Position numbers and translations under genes: made by a program. From Paraburkholderia bryophila (GTDB lineage: Bacteria > Pseudomonadota > Gammaproteobacteria > Burkholderiales > Burkholderiaceae), in contig NZ_QLTK01000007.1 of assembly GCF_003269035.1 (NCBI RefSeq), positions 186,001 to 250,000 on the forward strand: a stretch of 64,000 nt of DNA, written 5' to 3'. The notes beneath the pieces were generated by a model. That model did no database searches. It was given only the letters and a program-made list of their open reading frames with translations, and was not told the DNA's origin. Shown here one piece after another: positions 26,801 to 36,535 of the stretch. Position 1 is the first letter of the stretch, and each line of letters opens with the position of its first letter.

Positions 26801-29800
26801 TCAATGGCTGCCTTGGGACACCGCCGCGGTGTTGGCGACCGGCGCGGGGCCGTCCATGCCCGGCGGCAGCGGCGGGATCGACGGAATAGTCGGAATCTGC
26901 GCACTGACCGCGCCGCCGCGCGATGTGCGCGCCGACGCCGGCAGCGCGGGTGAACCGGTCGGAAACGCCGGCAGTTTCAGCGGCGCCGCCGCATGACTCA
27001 CCGGATCGACGCCCTGCAATTGCAGATTGATCATCAACTGCGCGGTGCTGGCCGACGACAGCGGCGGCGTCGCGGCGCGCGACACGCCCGCACTCGACGC
27101 GCCCGAACCAGCCGATGCGCTCGTGGCCACGGACGCCGCAGCCGCCACGCTCGCCGCACTCGCAATCGGCACGCTGAAGCGCAGCGTGATGCCGTCGGCG
27201 GCCGCCGCGCCGCGCTCCATCGCGTGCTGCTGAACCAGCCGCATCAGCGCCCAGGTGCCGCCCGCGCTGAAAGTCGCCGTGCGGCCCTCGACATCCGGTG
27301 GATTCGGCACGGCCGGATTGACGTACGGCGCCCAGCGCGACAGCTCGGCCCACGTCAGATCGAGTGCGAGCGGTTGACCGGCGACCCAGTCGAGTCCGCT
27401 CTGACCGTTCGGATAAACGGCCGACTGGCTTGCCGAACTGAGCATCCAGCCGACCAGTTGATCGGCGCCGCGTTCGGCGCTTTGCCGCACGTTAAAAGCA
27501 ACGTTCAGATGTACGCCGAGACTGCCGTCGGCGCGCAGCGTCTGCGCGAAGAACTTCTGATCGTCGTCGAGCTGGTCGAGGAATGCACTGGCCGCCGTGC
27601 GCTGCGTTTTCGGCAGCCGCGTCAACTGCGCGCGCAACGCCGCGCTCTGTTGCGCATAGACGGCGAAGAAGTCGCGCACCGCGAGCGGCGACGCTTCCGG
27701 CGCACCCGCCAGGCCGAACGGATAACGGCCGCCCAAGGTCGCGTCGAACAGCGAGAACAGATTCTGAAACGCCACGGCGTCGCTGCCCTGACACAGCGAT
27801 TGCGCCACCTTGATCAGGTCGCGGCGACGCGCGGCGAACAGATCGTTGGCGCCGTCGTCGGTGGCGCTGGCGGGGTCCTGCAGACGCGCGTTGCAATTCT
27901 GCGTCGTCATGCCGTTCAGCCGGTCCACGAATAGCGACGCCAGTTGCCCCATCTGGCTCGCCGGATCGTTCGACGGCACGTAGCGGTTCACCTCGGCGAT
28001 CGAATTGCCCCAGTACGCGGCGGTCTGCACGTTCGGACTGTTGGCGGGTGCATTGCCGGAGTTTTGCGCGAGCGTCGCGAACGGCGCGGCGTACGCGGCC
28101 AGCACCTGGGAACGTGCGACCTGGCGCGCGAGGTAATCGCGCGTCACCGGCACCGTGCCGAGCTCGAAAAACTCGCCGCCGGTCGTGTCGCTCTGCGGCT
28201 GGTACAACTGGCTCTGCACCGCGAGACTGCCGACCGTGGACAGGCGGTCCGCCGCATACTGCTGCAGGCAACCGGACAACGCACTGAAGCCCTTGCTGAA
28301 GCCGAACTCGCTGTAGGCGCGTTCCACCTGGATCAACGGCCCGAGCGTGCGCGACAGATCGCGGCTGGCCTGCGCGAGCGCCTGTTCGTCGAACGGCACC
28401 GCACTCAACGCATTCGACGTCGTCGCGGCCGGCCAGACATCCGGACCCGGCGGCGGTGGACTTTGCGCTTCGAGCAGCGCGTCGTTGAGGGAATTCTCCA
28501 ACTGCGTGGCGGCGATCTGCGCATACAGCGGACGCGGCCCCGCCACCGGCAAGCCACTCGACGCCGGCACCCTGGCCGGCAGGAACGCGAACCGCTGCGC
28601 GAAGCGCCGGTATTCGTCGATGTACGCAGCGGCATCGCCGAGCGGCCCGGCATTCCAGCTACGCGCGCCGTTTGCGCCCGCGCCGTTGATCGAGCAGGCG
28701 AAGGCCGTGCGGCGCTTCGTGACCTGCATGAAATGCAGTTGCGACAGCGCGGCGAGGCCGGCGAATTCCTGCGTGAACGACGCGTTGAACGCGCGCCGCC
28801 CCTGCTCCCGCACGATCAGCGGGTTATACGGCGGCACGGAAAGCGCGTCGAGCTTCTGATAGACCTCGTCGTCGCATTCGGCCACGGAGAAGGTGCTCGC
28901 GGTCGTCTCCAGCAGCGCGGCATAGGGTGACGCGCGCGCGGCCTGGGTCGCGGTGGCGCCCGGCACCGAGCGTCCCGACGACGCATCGACCAGCACCAGT
29001 TGACGGATCTGTTGACGCAAGTCGGTGCGGATCTGCCCGCACAGATTGCGCTGCGCTTCCTGCTCGACCGCACCGAGCCAGTTGTCGCGCGTCCACGCGA
29101 GCCACGCGACCAGTTGGCGCGTCTGCGCGGCAGGGTCGCCATGACCGGTCTGCAGATCGACCAGCAGTTGTTGTCCGGAGCCGGCCTGCGTCACCAGCGC
29201 GTCACGCAGATCCGTTTCCATTTGCGCAAGCTGGTTGCGGTAGCTGGCGGCAAGATTCTCCGGCAGATCGGGCCGGTAGTCGGTCGACGCCGAACTCAGC
29301 GACGCGGCCAGCAAGCCGCTGTCGCCGTCACGCATCACGAGCGACACCGGCAGCCCATACGCGAAGTTGACGAGCCTCGCGAAGCGCATCACGTCCTGTT
29401 CGGTGGCGGCGCCGGAAAACGGCTCGGCGATCTTGTAGAAGGTGCCGAGGCCGGCTTCGAGATCGGTCACCTCGCGCAGTTGGCGGTTCAGGCGGCTGCG
29501 CGCGTTGCGGGCGTCTTCACCGGGGTCGCCGGTGATGCGGGGCGCTTCCGTGCCGCGTGCGCTCAGCGCCTTGGCGCGCACCGCCAGTTGACAGCCGAGC
29601 CCCGGCAGCACGAGGCCCGCGAAGACGCGCCCCGCCACCACCTGCGCCGCGCCGTCGCGCAAGGGATGCCAGAACCACGGCCACGACCACGGATTGGCCA
29701 GATCGAAAGAGCGTGTATCGAGTTCGTGGACCGACATCAGCACCGTCGAGATTTCGCTTGCACTCGGACAGACGCCGCCGCTGTACGGGCGGATGGTTTG

Positions 29801-31198
29801 CAACTGGACCAGCGCGCGGTCGAGCTGGCCGACCGTCTTGTAAAGGCGCGCGCCGGCGAAACCCAGGGCGATCGTAAGCGCGGCGGCCACGCCGAGCGCG
29901 GCGACCTGGAAGCCGCGCAGATAGCGGTTGCGCGACCATGCCGAGGCACGCACCACGCGCGCATTGCCGCGCTCGGCGAACACCTTGTCGTCGAGCAGGC
30001 CCGCCACGAACGAGACGTTCGCGCTCGCGCCGACCCCGGCGCCGTCGAGGTCGCCGGTGAAGTAGACGCCGCGGCACAGATGGCCGGGCCGGTCGAGCGT
30101 CGCGCGGAACGCACCCGCGAGCCATTGCGCGAGCGGCGCGCGCAGCTGGTCGAGACGGGCGGGAAACAGCAGCATGCCGTCGCGGTCAACGTCGTTCGCG
30201 ATGGCTTGCGCGCTGGCCGCGGTGGCAATCTGCAACGCGCGCAATTGTTCGATCACCACGCGGAACGCTTCGTGACACCAGTCCTGCGGCGTGTCGTTAC
30301 TGGCGAGCACCGGCGCCGACCAGCCGAACATCTGCTGGCGCAGCGCGTCGGGCTGCGCACGCCAGAACGGCGCGAAGCCGTCGATCCGGTCGCATTGCGT
30401 GACCACCACGCTGACCGGCTGGACGAAGCGGAACGCGTCCTGCACGTCGCACAACTGGCGATAGGCATCCGCGCCGAGGCGTTCCAGTTGATCGGGCGTG
30501 GCGCTCAGGAGGCTGCGCGCGGATACCGTCAGCACGATGCCGTCGGCTGGCCGTTCGGGACGCAGATCGACGAGTGTGCGCAGCAGCGTCTCCCAGCGCG
30601 AGCGCGCTTTCTTCGCGTGTCGGGTGGTAACGGCGGGCATTGGCGAGGTGCTCGCCGTGGCGCTGGCGGGCGCGCCCGTGGAAGCGCTGGCGGCGACGTT
30701 TGAAACGGATGCGCTCGAGGTGGAGCTTGCGGCGGCGCTCGAGGCTGCGCCCGCGCTTGCCTGGCCCGCTGCCACAACGCTCGTCGCCACCGCCGCATGC
30801 GCGCCCTCCGACGACACGCTGCCGTCGATATCGATCAGCACGCCGCGATTCATCACCGACACCGCGCTGCCCGGAATGCGCAGCGACGCGTAGCGCCGGT
30901 CCGGATTCGACTGTGCGAGCCGCACCGCCGCCGACAAGGCGAAGCTGGTCTTGCCCGCGTCGCGTTCGCCGAGCATCAGGATCCACGGCATGCGATAGCG
31001 CCACTCGCGACGCGTGCGCGCGTAGTCGAGCGCGGCGAGCGCGGTGCTGATCCAGCCAGGCGCGGCACTGTCGTCCGCATCGGCCGACGACGCGGCGGCA
31101 GCACTGCGCGGCGCATTGCGCGCGCGCCAGATCAGCAGCGCGGCGATCACGCCGAGCACGAGGCCGATACACAGCAAGATTCTGAATACCGCGCTCAC
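26801..31198 (-). CDS. tssM: Type VI secretion membrane protein TssM (IcmF)
   Basis: A 1465-residue inner-membrane protein, on the long side for TssM. An N-terminal helix (VFRILLCIGLVLGVIAALLI) precedes a cytoplasmic domain with an intact Walker A, GERDAGKTS (77-85); another hydrophobic helix (GFQVAALGVAAALTIALGFA) leads into the large periplasmic part. The cytoplasmic domain contains a Ser/Ala/Thr low-complexity insert around residues 140-190. The C-terminus has the predicted TssJ-contacting beta region (VEGRTATFSAGGTWALMRLV), followed by an extra Ala/Ser/Pro tail. The start overlaps tssL by 4 bases (ATGA). It forms the trans-envelope channel with TssL and TssJ. Confidence 0.95.
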   Translation of the reverse strand: MSAVFRILLCIGLVLGVIAALLIWRARNAPRSAAAASSADADDSAAPGWISTALAALDYARTRREWRYRMPWILMLGERDAGKTSFALSAAVRLAQSNPDRRYASLRIPGSAVSVMNRGVLIDIDGSVSSEGAHAAVATSVVAAGQASAGAASSAAASSTSSASVSNVAASASTGAPASATASTSPMPAVTTRHAKKARSRWETLLRTLVDLRPERPADGIVLTVSARSLLSATPDQLERLGADAYRQLCDVQDAFRFVQPVSVVVTQCDRIDGFAPFWRAQPDALRQQMFGWSAPVLASNDTPQDWCHEAFRVVIEQLRALQIATAASAQAIANDVDRDGMLLFPARLDQLRAPLAQWLAGAFRATLDRPGHLCRGVYFTGDLDGAGVGASANVSFVAGLLDDKVFAERGNARVVRASAWSRNRYLRGFQVAALGVAAALTIALGFAGARLYKTVGQLDRALVQLQTIRPYSGGVCPSASEISTVLMSVHELDTRSFDLANPWSWPWFWHPLRDGAAQVVAGRVFAGLVLPGLGCQLAVRAKALSARGTEAPRITGDPGEDARNARSRLNRQLREVTDLEAGLGTFYKIAEPFSGAATEQDVMRFARLVNFAYGLPVSLVMRDGDSGLLAASLSSASTDYRPDLPENLAASYRNQLAQMETDLRDALVTQAGSGQQLLVDLQTGHGDPAAQTRQLVAWLAWTRDNWLGAVEQEAQRNLCGQIRTDLRQQIRQLVLVDASSGRSVPGATATQAARASPYAALLETTASTFSVAECDDEVYQKLDALSVPPYNPLIVREQGRRAFNASFTQEFAGLAALSQLHFMQVTKRRTAFACSINGAGANGARSWNAGPLGDAAAYIDEYRRFAQRFAFLPARVPASSGLPVAGPRPLYAQIAATQLENSLNDALLEAQSPPPPGPDVWPAATTSNALSAVPFDEQALAQASRDLSRTLGPLIQVERAYSEFGFSKGFSALSGCLQQYAADRLSTVGSLAVQSQLYQPQSDTTGGEFFELGTVPVTRDYLARQVARSQVLAAYAAPFATLAQNSGNAPANSPNVQTAAYWGNSIAEVNRYVPSNDPASQMGQLASLFVDRLNGMTTQNCNARLQDPASATDDGANDLFAARRRDLIKVAQSLCQGSDAVAFQNLFSLFDATLGGRYPFGLAGAPEASPLAVRDFFAVYAQQSAALRAQLTRLPKTQRTAASAFLDQLDDDQKFFAQTLRADGSLGVHLNVAFNVRQSAERGADQLVGWMLSSASQSAVYPNGQSGLDWVAGQPLALDLTWAELSRWAPYVNPAVPNPPDVEGRTATFSAGGTWALMRLVQQHAMERGAAAADGITLRFSVPIASAASVAAAASVATSASAGSGASSAGVSRAATPPLSSASTAQLMINLQLQGVDPVSHAAAPLKLPAFPTGSPALPASARTSRGGAVSAQIPTIPSIPPLPPGMDGPAPVANTAAVSQGSH

Positions 31199-32304
31199 AA
31201 CACCTCTCCCCGTGGCGTAGGCTTCGACGCGGCCGCGCCGGTCGTCGGGCCGCGAGTGGCTTGCGGCGCGGCGGCCGCTTTGCTCGCGCTCGCGGTGGTG
31301 CTTCCGTTCGCGGCGGCGCTTTCGTTTGCGGCGGCGCTTCCGTTTGCAGCCGCGTTTACCGCCACGTTTTCAGCTACGTTTGAAGTCACGTTCGCAGTCA
31401 CATTCACACTCGCATTCGCACCCGCGTTCGCACTCCCCGGCGCCGCGCTGATCGCGCCCGACGTCTCGGTCGGGCCGGACCCGGCCTCGCCATCCGCCAC
31501 CGCCGCCTTGCCGATCTGCTGTTCCGCGCGCACGCGCTGCGCGGTGGGGTCGTCGGCGACCAGTTGCCTGAATGGATGCATCACGATGAACCAGATAGCC
31601 GCCGACACCAGCAGATACGCGACCAGCGCAAGCCGCGCCGCGTTGAACCACGGCGACAGCGGCGCGAGCCGGCAACTCGCCGGTTCGGGATCCTGCGGGC
31701 CGATGGTGTGTTCATAGGCCTGCTCGAACGCGTGGGCGGTGGGGTCGTCGCCACGCACATCGGTGACGAACTTCACCAGTTCGTCACGGCGAGCCGACAG
31801 CGCGGCCGCTTCATGATCGCCGCGCAGCGCGCCGCGAAAACCTACTTCCAGCGCGCCGAGCAGCACCAGCCCCAACTCCGCATGCGCCTGGCTCGGCAAC
31901 GCCACGGCCAGCAAACTGTCGATCAAACGATAGAACCGCACGCCTGCATTGCGCGTATCGAACAGCGCGCTTTCGAGCATCAGGTTGAGCCATTCGCCGC
32001 TGCCGGCCCAACTGACTTCGAGCAGCAATTGCTCGTCGGCGAGCGCGGCCATCGCGTATTCGGCGTCGCGGTAAATGCGCAGCAGATCCGGCGTGCAATC
32101 GCGCTGCACCGTGCGGTATTGCTCGCGCAGACATTCCACGAGGCGCGTGTGGACCGCCGCCGCCGTCAGCGCCGCGGGCACGGCATGGCCGGCCGGCAAT
32201 GCCGCCAGCCCGTGCTTGATCTCCACCAGCAAGCCGTAGAAATCGCAGAAGTAGGTGTAGAGCGGCAGCCGCGTGCGCAGCTCTTCGCGCTCAGATGTGT
32301 GCAT
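31195..32304 (-). CDS. tssL: Type VI secretion protein TssL (DotU)
   Basis: A 369-residue DotU-family protein: LYTYFCDFYGLLVEIKHGLA, LLRIYRDAEYAMAALADEQL and SALFDTRNAGVRFYRLIDSL in the cytoplasmic domain, then the single C-terminal helix (LVAYLLVSAAIWFIVMHPF). Beyond the helix there is no OmpA-like peptidoglycan domain; instead about 100 residues of Asn/Ala/Ser/Val repeats (NVTANVTSNVAENVAVNAAA). The start is ATG 32304 (or 32313), inside the tssK end; the frame opens much further upstream, but that part overlaps tssK and has shadow composition. It docks the baseplate through TssK. Confidence 0.93.
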   Translation of the reverse strand: MHTSEREELRTRLPLYTYFCDFYGLLVEIKHGLAALPAGHAVPAALTAAAVHTRLVECLREQYRTVQRDCTPDLLRIYRDAEYAMAALADEQLLLEVSWAGSGEWLNLMLESALFDTRNAGVRFYRLIDSLLAVALPSQAHAELGLVLLGALEVGFRGALRGDHEAAALSARRDELVKFVTDVRGDDPTAHAFEQAYEHTIGPQDPEPASCRLAPLSPWFNAARLALVAYLLVSAAIWFIVMHPFRQLVADDPTAQRVRAEQQIGKAAVADGEAGSGPTETSGAISAAPGSANAGANASVNVTANVTSNVAENVAVNAAANGSAAANESAAANGSTTASASKAAAAPQATRGPTTGAAASKPTPRGEVL

Positions 32305-33883
32305 GCCCCGCATCCTCGCCGTTGCCGCTTGCCCGTGGCGGCTGCGGCTGACCTTGCTGCGCCGGTCGTTGTGTCGACTGCTGCGTCGATTGTTGCATCG
32401 GCAGTGGCGCCGATTGCCGCGCCATGTCGTTGTGCGTGCCGTGGGCACCGTGCGCGCCATGACGTCCTTCACGTCCGCCTCGCGTTTCGTGGCTGGCCTG
32501 GGCGCCGCCCGGCTCGCGGTACAGCACGATGCCGCCCGGCGCATGCGTGGCCGCATGGCGGCCGCCGCCGCGGATCGTCAGCGTCTCGCCCGGCGCAAAC
32601 ATGTTGCGCATCACGTTGTCGAGATCGAACGCGGCGTTGCGGATCTCGTAGTACAGCCCCGCCGGATTCAGGCCCTTGCGGCGCGTGTCCGACGACTTCA
32701 CCGAGGCCCCCGGCATGCGTCGGCTGTCGAGCGGATCGAGCAGCTGCGGCTGGCTGATCGTGCAGCTCTCCAGCCAGCGTTCGAGGTCGGCGCGGCTCTG
32801 TGCGGCCGACGGCACCACCTCGACCAGCAAGGTGTCGCCCGCGTCGAGCGGCAAGCGCAGCGAAAACTCGCCGCCATCGTGGCGCACGAACGGCAAGCGT
32901 TCGAAACTCGGACGGATCGCCTTGACGTGGTCTTCGATAAAGCCGAGCGCGGCGTCGAACCCCGGCTGGCAATCGAAATGGTCGTACGGCGGCAGCACCG
33001 GCGGATCCGGCAGCGGATCGAGCGCGGCCATCTCGCCGGCCGCGCGCGCGAGCGACAGATACAGCGCGCGCGGCGCGACGTCGGCACCGAGGCCGAGCAC
33101 GTCGAGATCCGGCAGGATCGCCGCGAGCCGGCGCGCGGCCAGCGCCAGAAAAGCGTCGCCGATCGCGGCGTTCAGAAAGGCCCCCTCGCCGACCTGCGCG
33201 ATCTCGCGCAGCTTCATGCGCACGCTGTCGCGCAGCGCGCCGACCCGGCCCTGCAAGCTTTTGTCGCGCAAAAATTCCGCCGCGCCGAGCGACGCCATCG
33301 GCGGCAGATAGTCGGTGCAACGATAGGTGCCGAGCGACGTGCGTTCGAGCTGGAACAGCGGGCAGCCGGCCAGCAGATTGGTGCCGGGCGTCCAGCCCGT
33401 GTCGAGCCGCAGCACCGGCTTCAGCCGTGGCACCAGCACCGGCACGCGGCCGGTGTTTTCGTCGACGGCGGCCACGCCCGGCACCGATTCGTAACGCCGG
33501 TTCAGACTGCCGGCGGTGGCCGCCGTGTCGCCGCGCAACGGCAGCACGAGGGCGATCTGCGCACGGTCGCCGGTGGTGGTCAGCGTGCCGCTCACGTCGA
33601 GTTCGAGCGCGTGGTCGCGGGTTTTGTCGAGCACGATCGGGGTGCCGTCGTCGAGCACGCATTCGAGCGCGCGCACCGTCACGCGCCCCTTGCCGAGCAA
33701 GCCCTCGTCGAGTTCGAGATGGCGCACGCCGACGAAATCCGGATTGGCGCGCTCGATCAGATAGCGCAGTTGCGCATGCCAGAAGCGATCGTTCTGCTGC
33801 AGATGCTGCGGCGACAGCAACAGCCCTTCCGACCATTGGAGGCCATACGGCAGATCTGCGGGCGAGCTCGACTGGGTCATCAT
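32291..33883 (-). CDS. tssK: Type VI secretion baseplate protein TssK
   Basis: A 530-residue TssK: LQWSEGLLLSPQHLQQNDRF at the N-terminus, RYLIERANPDFVGVRHLELD, and the C-terminal DRLPFV-like region ending with ETLTIRGGGRHAATHAPGGI. TssK links the baseplate to the TssL/TssM membrane complex. The last roughly 75 residues are an unusual His/Gly/Gln/Pro-rich tail (GRHGAHGAHGTHND, then MQQSTQQSTQRPAQQGQPQP) beyond the normal end of the family. It overlaps tssL by 14 bases. Confidence 0.94.
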   Translation of the reverse strand: MMTQSSSPADLPYGLQWSEGLLLSPQHLQQNDRFWHAQLRYLIERANPDFVGVRHLELDEGLLGKGRVTVRALECVLDDGTPIVLDKTRDHALELDVSGTLTTTGDRAQIALVLPLRGDTAATAGSLNRRYESVPGVAAVDENTGRVPVLVPRLKPVLRLDTGWTPGTNLLAGCPLFQLERTSLGTYRCTDYLPPMASLGAAEFLRDKSLQGRVGALRDSVRMKLREIAQVGEGAFLNAAIGDAFLALAARRLAAILPDLDVLGLGADVAPRALYLSLARAAGEMAALDPLPDPPVLPPYDHFDCQPGFDAALGFIEDHVKAIRPSFERLPFVRHDGGEFSLRLPLDAGDTLLVEVVPSAAQSRADLERWLESCTISQPQLLDPLDSRRMPGASVKSSDTRRKGLNPAGLYYEIRNAAFDLDNVMRNMFAPGETLTIRGGGRHAATHAPGGIVLYREPGGAQASHETRGGREGRHGAHGAHGTHNDMARQSAPLPMQQSTQQSTQRPAQQGQPQPPRASGNGEDAGHAHI

Positions 33884-33977
33884 TTCCTCGATACGGCAAG
33901 TGCTGCGACGATGTTCATTACGGGCGGTTCAGCGGTGCAACTTTTCAAAGGCCCGGCGGCGCGGACGACACGCGCAA

Positions 33978-34460
33978 TCACTGCGTGCCGTCATACGTGA
34001 CGGTCTGCGGACCCAGCGTGATCACCACGCGCTTGTACTGCGTCAGATCGGCGACGCCCTGACCGGCCGGCGCCACGAAATTCACATAGCAATAGACCAC
34101 CAGTGCCTTCTTGTAGCGGGCCGGCAACGGCACCGGCGCGCTGCTCTGGTTCGGCGGCAGTTGCACCGACACGGCCTCGACCTTCGGACCGAGCGAGCTC
34201 AGGAGCGCCGCGCGATGCGCGAACCAGTCCGGCCCGGTACGCGGCAGCACGGCGGCGCTGGTCGCGTCGTACACGTAGACGAAGTCGAGCGCGGTGGCGC
34301 TGGCGTTGTTCGCGCCGTTCTGCGCGATCACGGTTACGCCGCGCAAGGCGGTCTTCGTCGGTCCGAACCAGCTGCAGCCGGCCGCGAACAGCAGGCCGGA
34401 ACAGACCAGCAGGCGGACTATCGGCCACACGTTCGCGAGCCGGGCCGATTGCCATTTCAT
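33978..34460 (-). CDS. tssJ: Type VI secretion outer-membrane lipoprotein TssJ
   Basis: A 160-residue lipoprotein: basic N-terminus, hydrophobic segment and lipobox ending in a cysteine (LLVCSGLLFAAGC), then a transthyretin-like fold (TALRGVTVIAQNGANNASAT, DFVYVYDATSAAVL, KKALVVYCYVNFVAPAG). It anchors the TssM periplasmic domain at the outer membrane. ATG 34460 overlaps the stop of the PAAR-like gene (ATGA); the longer open frame to 34793 overlaps that gene and is not used. A 94-base gap precedes tssK. Confidence 0.93.
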   Translation of the reverse strand: MKWQSARLANVWPIVRLLVCSGLLFAAGCSWFGPTKTALRGVTVIAQNGANNASATALDFVYVYDATSAAVLPRTGPDWFAHRAALLSSLGPKVEAVSVQLPPNQSSAPVPLPARYKKALVVYCYVNFVAPAGQGVADLTQYKRVVITLGPQTVTYDGTQ

Positions 34461-34843
34461 GACAGCAGGATCACGCGAAACTGCGCCGGCGTGATCGACA
34501 TGCCGACCGCGTTCGGCGGCATGCCGTTCTGCATCGTCATGGTGGTCAGCCGGGTCGCGAACATCACCCCGACCATTACCTTGAAGCTGCCGAGCAGTGG
34601 CCGGTCCGGGCCCATTTCGATCTGCGACACCACGCCGCCCGCCGAAATATCGCCGAGGCTGAGGGTGCCTTGCGTCATCAGATTTTCCGCAAGACCGCCG
34701 CCGAAGATCACGTTGAACACCGACGGAATGTGGGTGAACGACAGCGCGAAATTCGGAAACGGAAACGGGATCGGAATGGGCAGCAGTTTGCACACGTCGG
34801 GGAACGCGAAATTGAGCACGCCGAGATTGGTATTGGCGAACAT
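34457..34843 (-). CDS. PAAR-like tip protein (DUF4150)
   Basis: A 128-residue DUF4150 protein: MFANTNLGVLNFAFPDVCKL, then LPIPIPFPFPNFALSF and SVFNVIFGGGLAENLMTQGT. DUF4150 proteins resemble PAAR and cap the VgrG spike. This one ends right after the tip domain (MTPAQF-like end, ITPAQFRVILLS) and carries no toxin extension, so any cargo must be loaded separately. It is tightly packed between DUF3540 (4 bases) and tssJ (overlap). Confidence 0.9.
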   Translation of the reverse strand: MFANTNLGVLNFAFPDVCKLLPIPIPFPFPNFALSFTHIPSVFNVIFGGGLAENLMTQGTLSLGDISAGGVVSQIEMGPDRPLLGSFKVMVGVMFATRLTTMTMQNGMPPNAVGMSITPAQFRVILLS

Positions 34844-34847
34844 GGCA

Positions 34848-35417
34848 TCAACCCATCGAAATGCGGTCGGCGTCGACCTTGACGTCTTTTTCCGCGGTGA
34901 CCATCACCTGCTTGCCGTGTTGACGCAGCAACTGATCGACGTCGAGCAGATAGTGTTCGCCGTGGCCCACGTAGTCCTTGAACGCATCCACCACGCTCTG
35001 CGCGACGCTGCGGAACAGATCGTTCGCCGTCACGCTCAGCCTGCCGGTCGCGGCCACGATGTCGGCGTCTTTCATCGAGCGCAGCGCGGCCCGCTCGGTC
35101 GCGACGATATCGATCGATGCCTGCGCGATAGTCAGCTTCTTCGCACCCGGCACGCTCAGCGTCGCCTCGGTTTGCGCCGCGCCGGCTTCGGCGTTGCGCG
35201 CGAGAATGTGCACGATGTAGCGGCTCGTATCCGCGCGCTCGACCACCAGCACGGCGTCGCCGACCCGCGGTTCGAGCAGGCAGGTCAGCGCGGTCGACGC
35301 GATCCGGCCGTCGTCGAGCAGCACCCGTCCGCCGTCGAGTTCGACCGCGACCGCCGCCTCCTGCAGATGGGGCGCGAGCGGCGCGGCCGGCCGGTGTCTC
35401 AGCAACTCGTCGTTCAT
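34848..35417 (-). CDS. DUF3540 protein, T6SS tip-loading module
   Basis: A 189-residue protein with a small beta-barrel-like N-terminal half (VELDGGRVLLDDGRIASTAL, VGDAVLVVERADTSRYIVHI) and a beta-rich C-terminal half (SMKDADIVAATGRLSVTAND, then HYLLDVDQLLRQHGKQVMVT). This is the DUF3540 family, which travels with DUF2169, pentapeptide and DUF4150 genes next to vgrG. The biochemical role is not established. It overlaps the pentapeptide gene by 4 bases. Confidence 0.87.
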   Translation of the reverse strand: MNDELLRHRPAAPLAPHLQEAAVAVELDGGRVLLDDGRIASTALTCLLEPRVGDAVLVVERADTSRYIVHILARNAEAGAAQTEATLSVPGAKKLTIAQASIDIVATERAALRSMKDADIVAATGRLSVTANDLFRSVAQSVVDAFKDYVGHGEHYLLDVDQLLRQHGKQVMVTAEKDVKVDADRISMG

Positions 35418-36535
35418 CTAAGGGTCTCCAGTTGTAACGTGGGGCGCTCGGCGTCGAGCAGCGCCGTATCGGTCGACTTCATCCGGTACGTGTGCGCGCC
35501 CGCGAACGACGCCTGCTCGAAGCGCGCGTCGTGCAGGCTCGCGTGTTCGAGCCACGCGCGCTCGAACGAGACGCGCGCGCCGCGCGCATGATCGAACTGC
35601 GCATACGAGAGCCGCGCGTCGTCGAAACTCACGTCGATCAGGTGGCTCTTGTGCCACACCGTCTGTTCGAGTTGCGCGCCGTTCAGGCGCACCCGCGTGA
35701 GCTGCGCCCGCGCGAGCATCGCGCCGGTGAGCGTGGTGCGCGACAGATCGACATCGCTCAGTCGCGCGTCGAGCAGCAGCGCACGTTCCGCGCGCAAGCC
35801 GTCGACCCGCGTGCGCGCGAAAATCGCCTTGCTGCAATTCGCTTCGGTCAGCGTCGCCTCGCGCAAATCGGTGTCGGTGAAATTGCAGCCTTGCAGCGTG
35901 CAGCGCACCAGACTGATCGCGGGCAAAGCTAGGCCCGAGAAATCGCAGTCCATCAGCACGGAGGTCTGCGCCGTCAAACCGCTCAGGTTCGCCGCGCGCA
36001 GATCGGTGTTCGCGAGCGCCGCCTGATCCAGCCGCGCGCCGCTGAAGCTCGCGCCGCCGACCTGGCAGCCGAACAGCACGCTGCGCAGCAGCGTCGCGCC
36101 GTCGAAGCGTGCGCCGCTCAGCGTGGCGGCGGAGAGCGTCGTCTGTTGCAGGCTCGCGCCGCGCCAGTCGGACGCGGATGCGTCGCATTGCATCAGCGTC
36201 AGATACAGCGCGCTGGCGCCAGCCATTTCCATCGCGACGCACGCGCAACCGATCAGCGCGGTGCGCATCAGCGTCGCCGTGCCGAGTCGCGCGCCGGACA
36301 GGTCGCAGTCGAGAAACTTCGCAGCGCTCAGATCCGCGCCGCTCAGGTCGGCCCCGGCAAGACGAACGTTCTTGAACACCAGGCCCGACCAGTCCACGCC
36401 GCGCAGAGCCGCGCCCGTGAGATCGAGGTCGGTCACCGGACGGCCCAGCGCGCGCTGCTTCGCAATCGCGGCGAAGGCGGCAGCAAGCGCGGACGCCGAG
36501 ATCGGCGCACCAATGGGCAACGGTTGCGCGCTCAT
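35414..36535 (-). CDS. Pentapeptide-repeat protein of the T6SS tip module
   Basis: A 373-residue protein made almost entirely of pentapeptide repeats of the A(D/N)LxX type (LAGADLSGADLSAAKFLDCD, ARLSYAQFDHARGARVSFER). This predicts a right-handed four-sided beta-helix. The start is ATG 36535, overlapping the DUF2169 stop by 4 bases; the frame is open far upstream, but those codons are the antisense-like shadow of the neighbour. In T6SS loci such proteins accompany DUF2169 adaptors and PAAR-like tips; they may act as a scaffold for cargo loading. Confidence 0.88.
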   Translation of the reverse strand: MSAQPLPIGAPISASALAAAFAAIAKQRALGRPVTDLDLTGAALRGVDWSGLVFKNVRLAGADLSGADLSAAKFLDCDLSGARLGTATLMRTALIGCACVAMEMAGASALYLTLMQCDASASDWRGASLQQTTLSAATLSGARFDGATLLRSVLFGCQVGGASFSGARLDQAALANTDLRAANLSGLTAQTSVLMDCDFSGLALPAISLVRCTLQGCNFTDTDLREATLTEANCSKAIFARTRVDGLRAERALLLDARLSDVDLSRTTLTGAMLARAQLTRVRLNGAQLEQTVWHKSHLIDVSFDDARLSYAQFDHARGARVSFERAWLEHASLHDARFEQASFAGAHTYRMKSTDTALLDAERPTLQLETLR

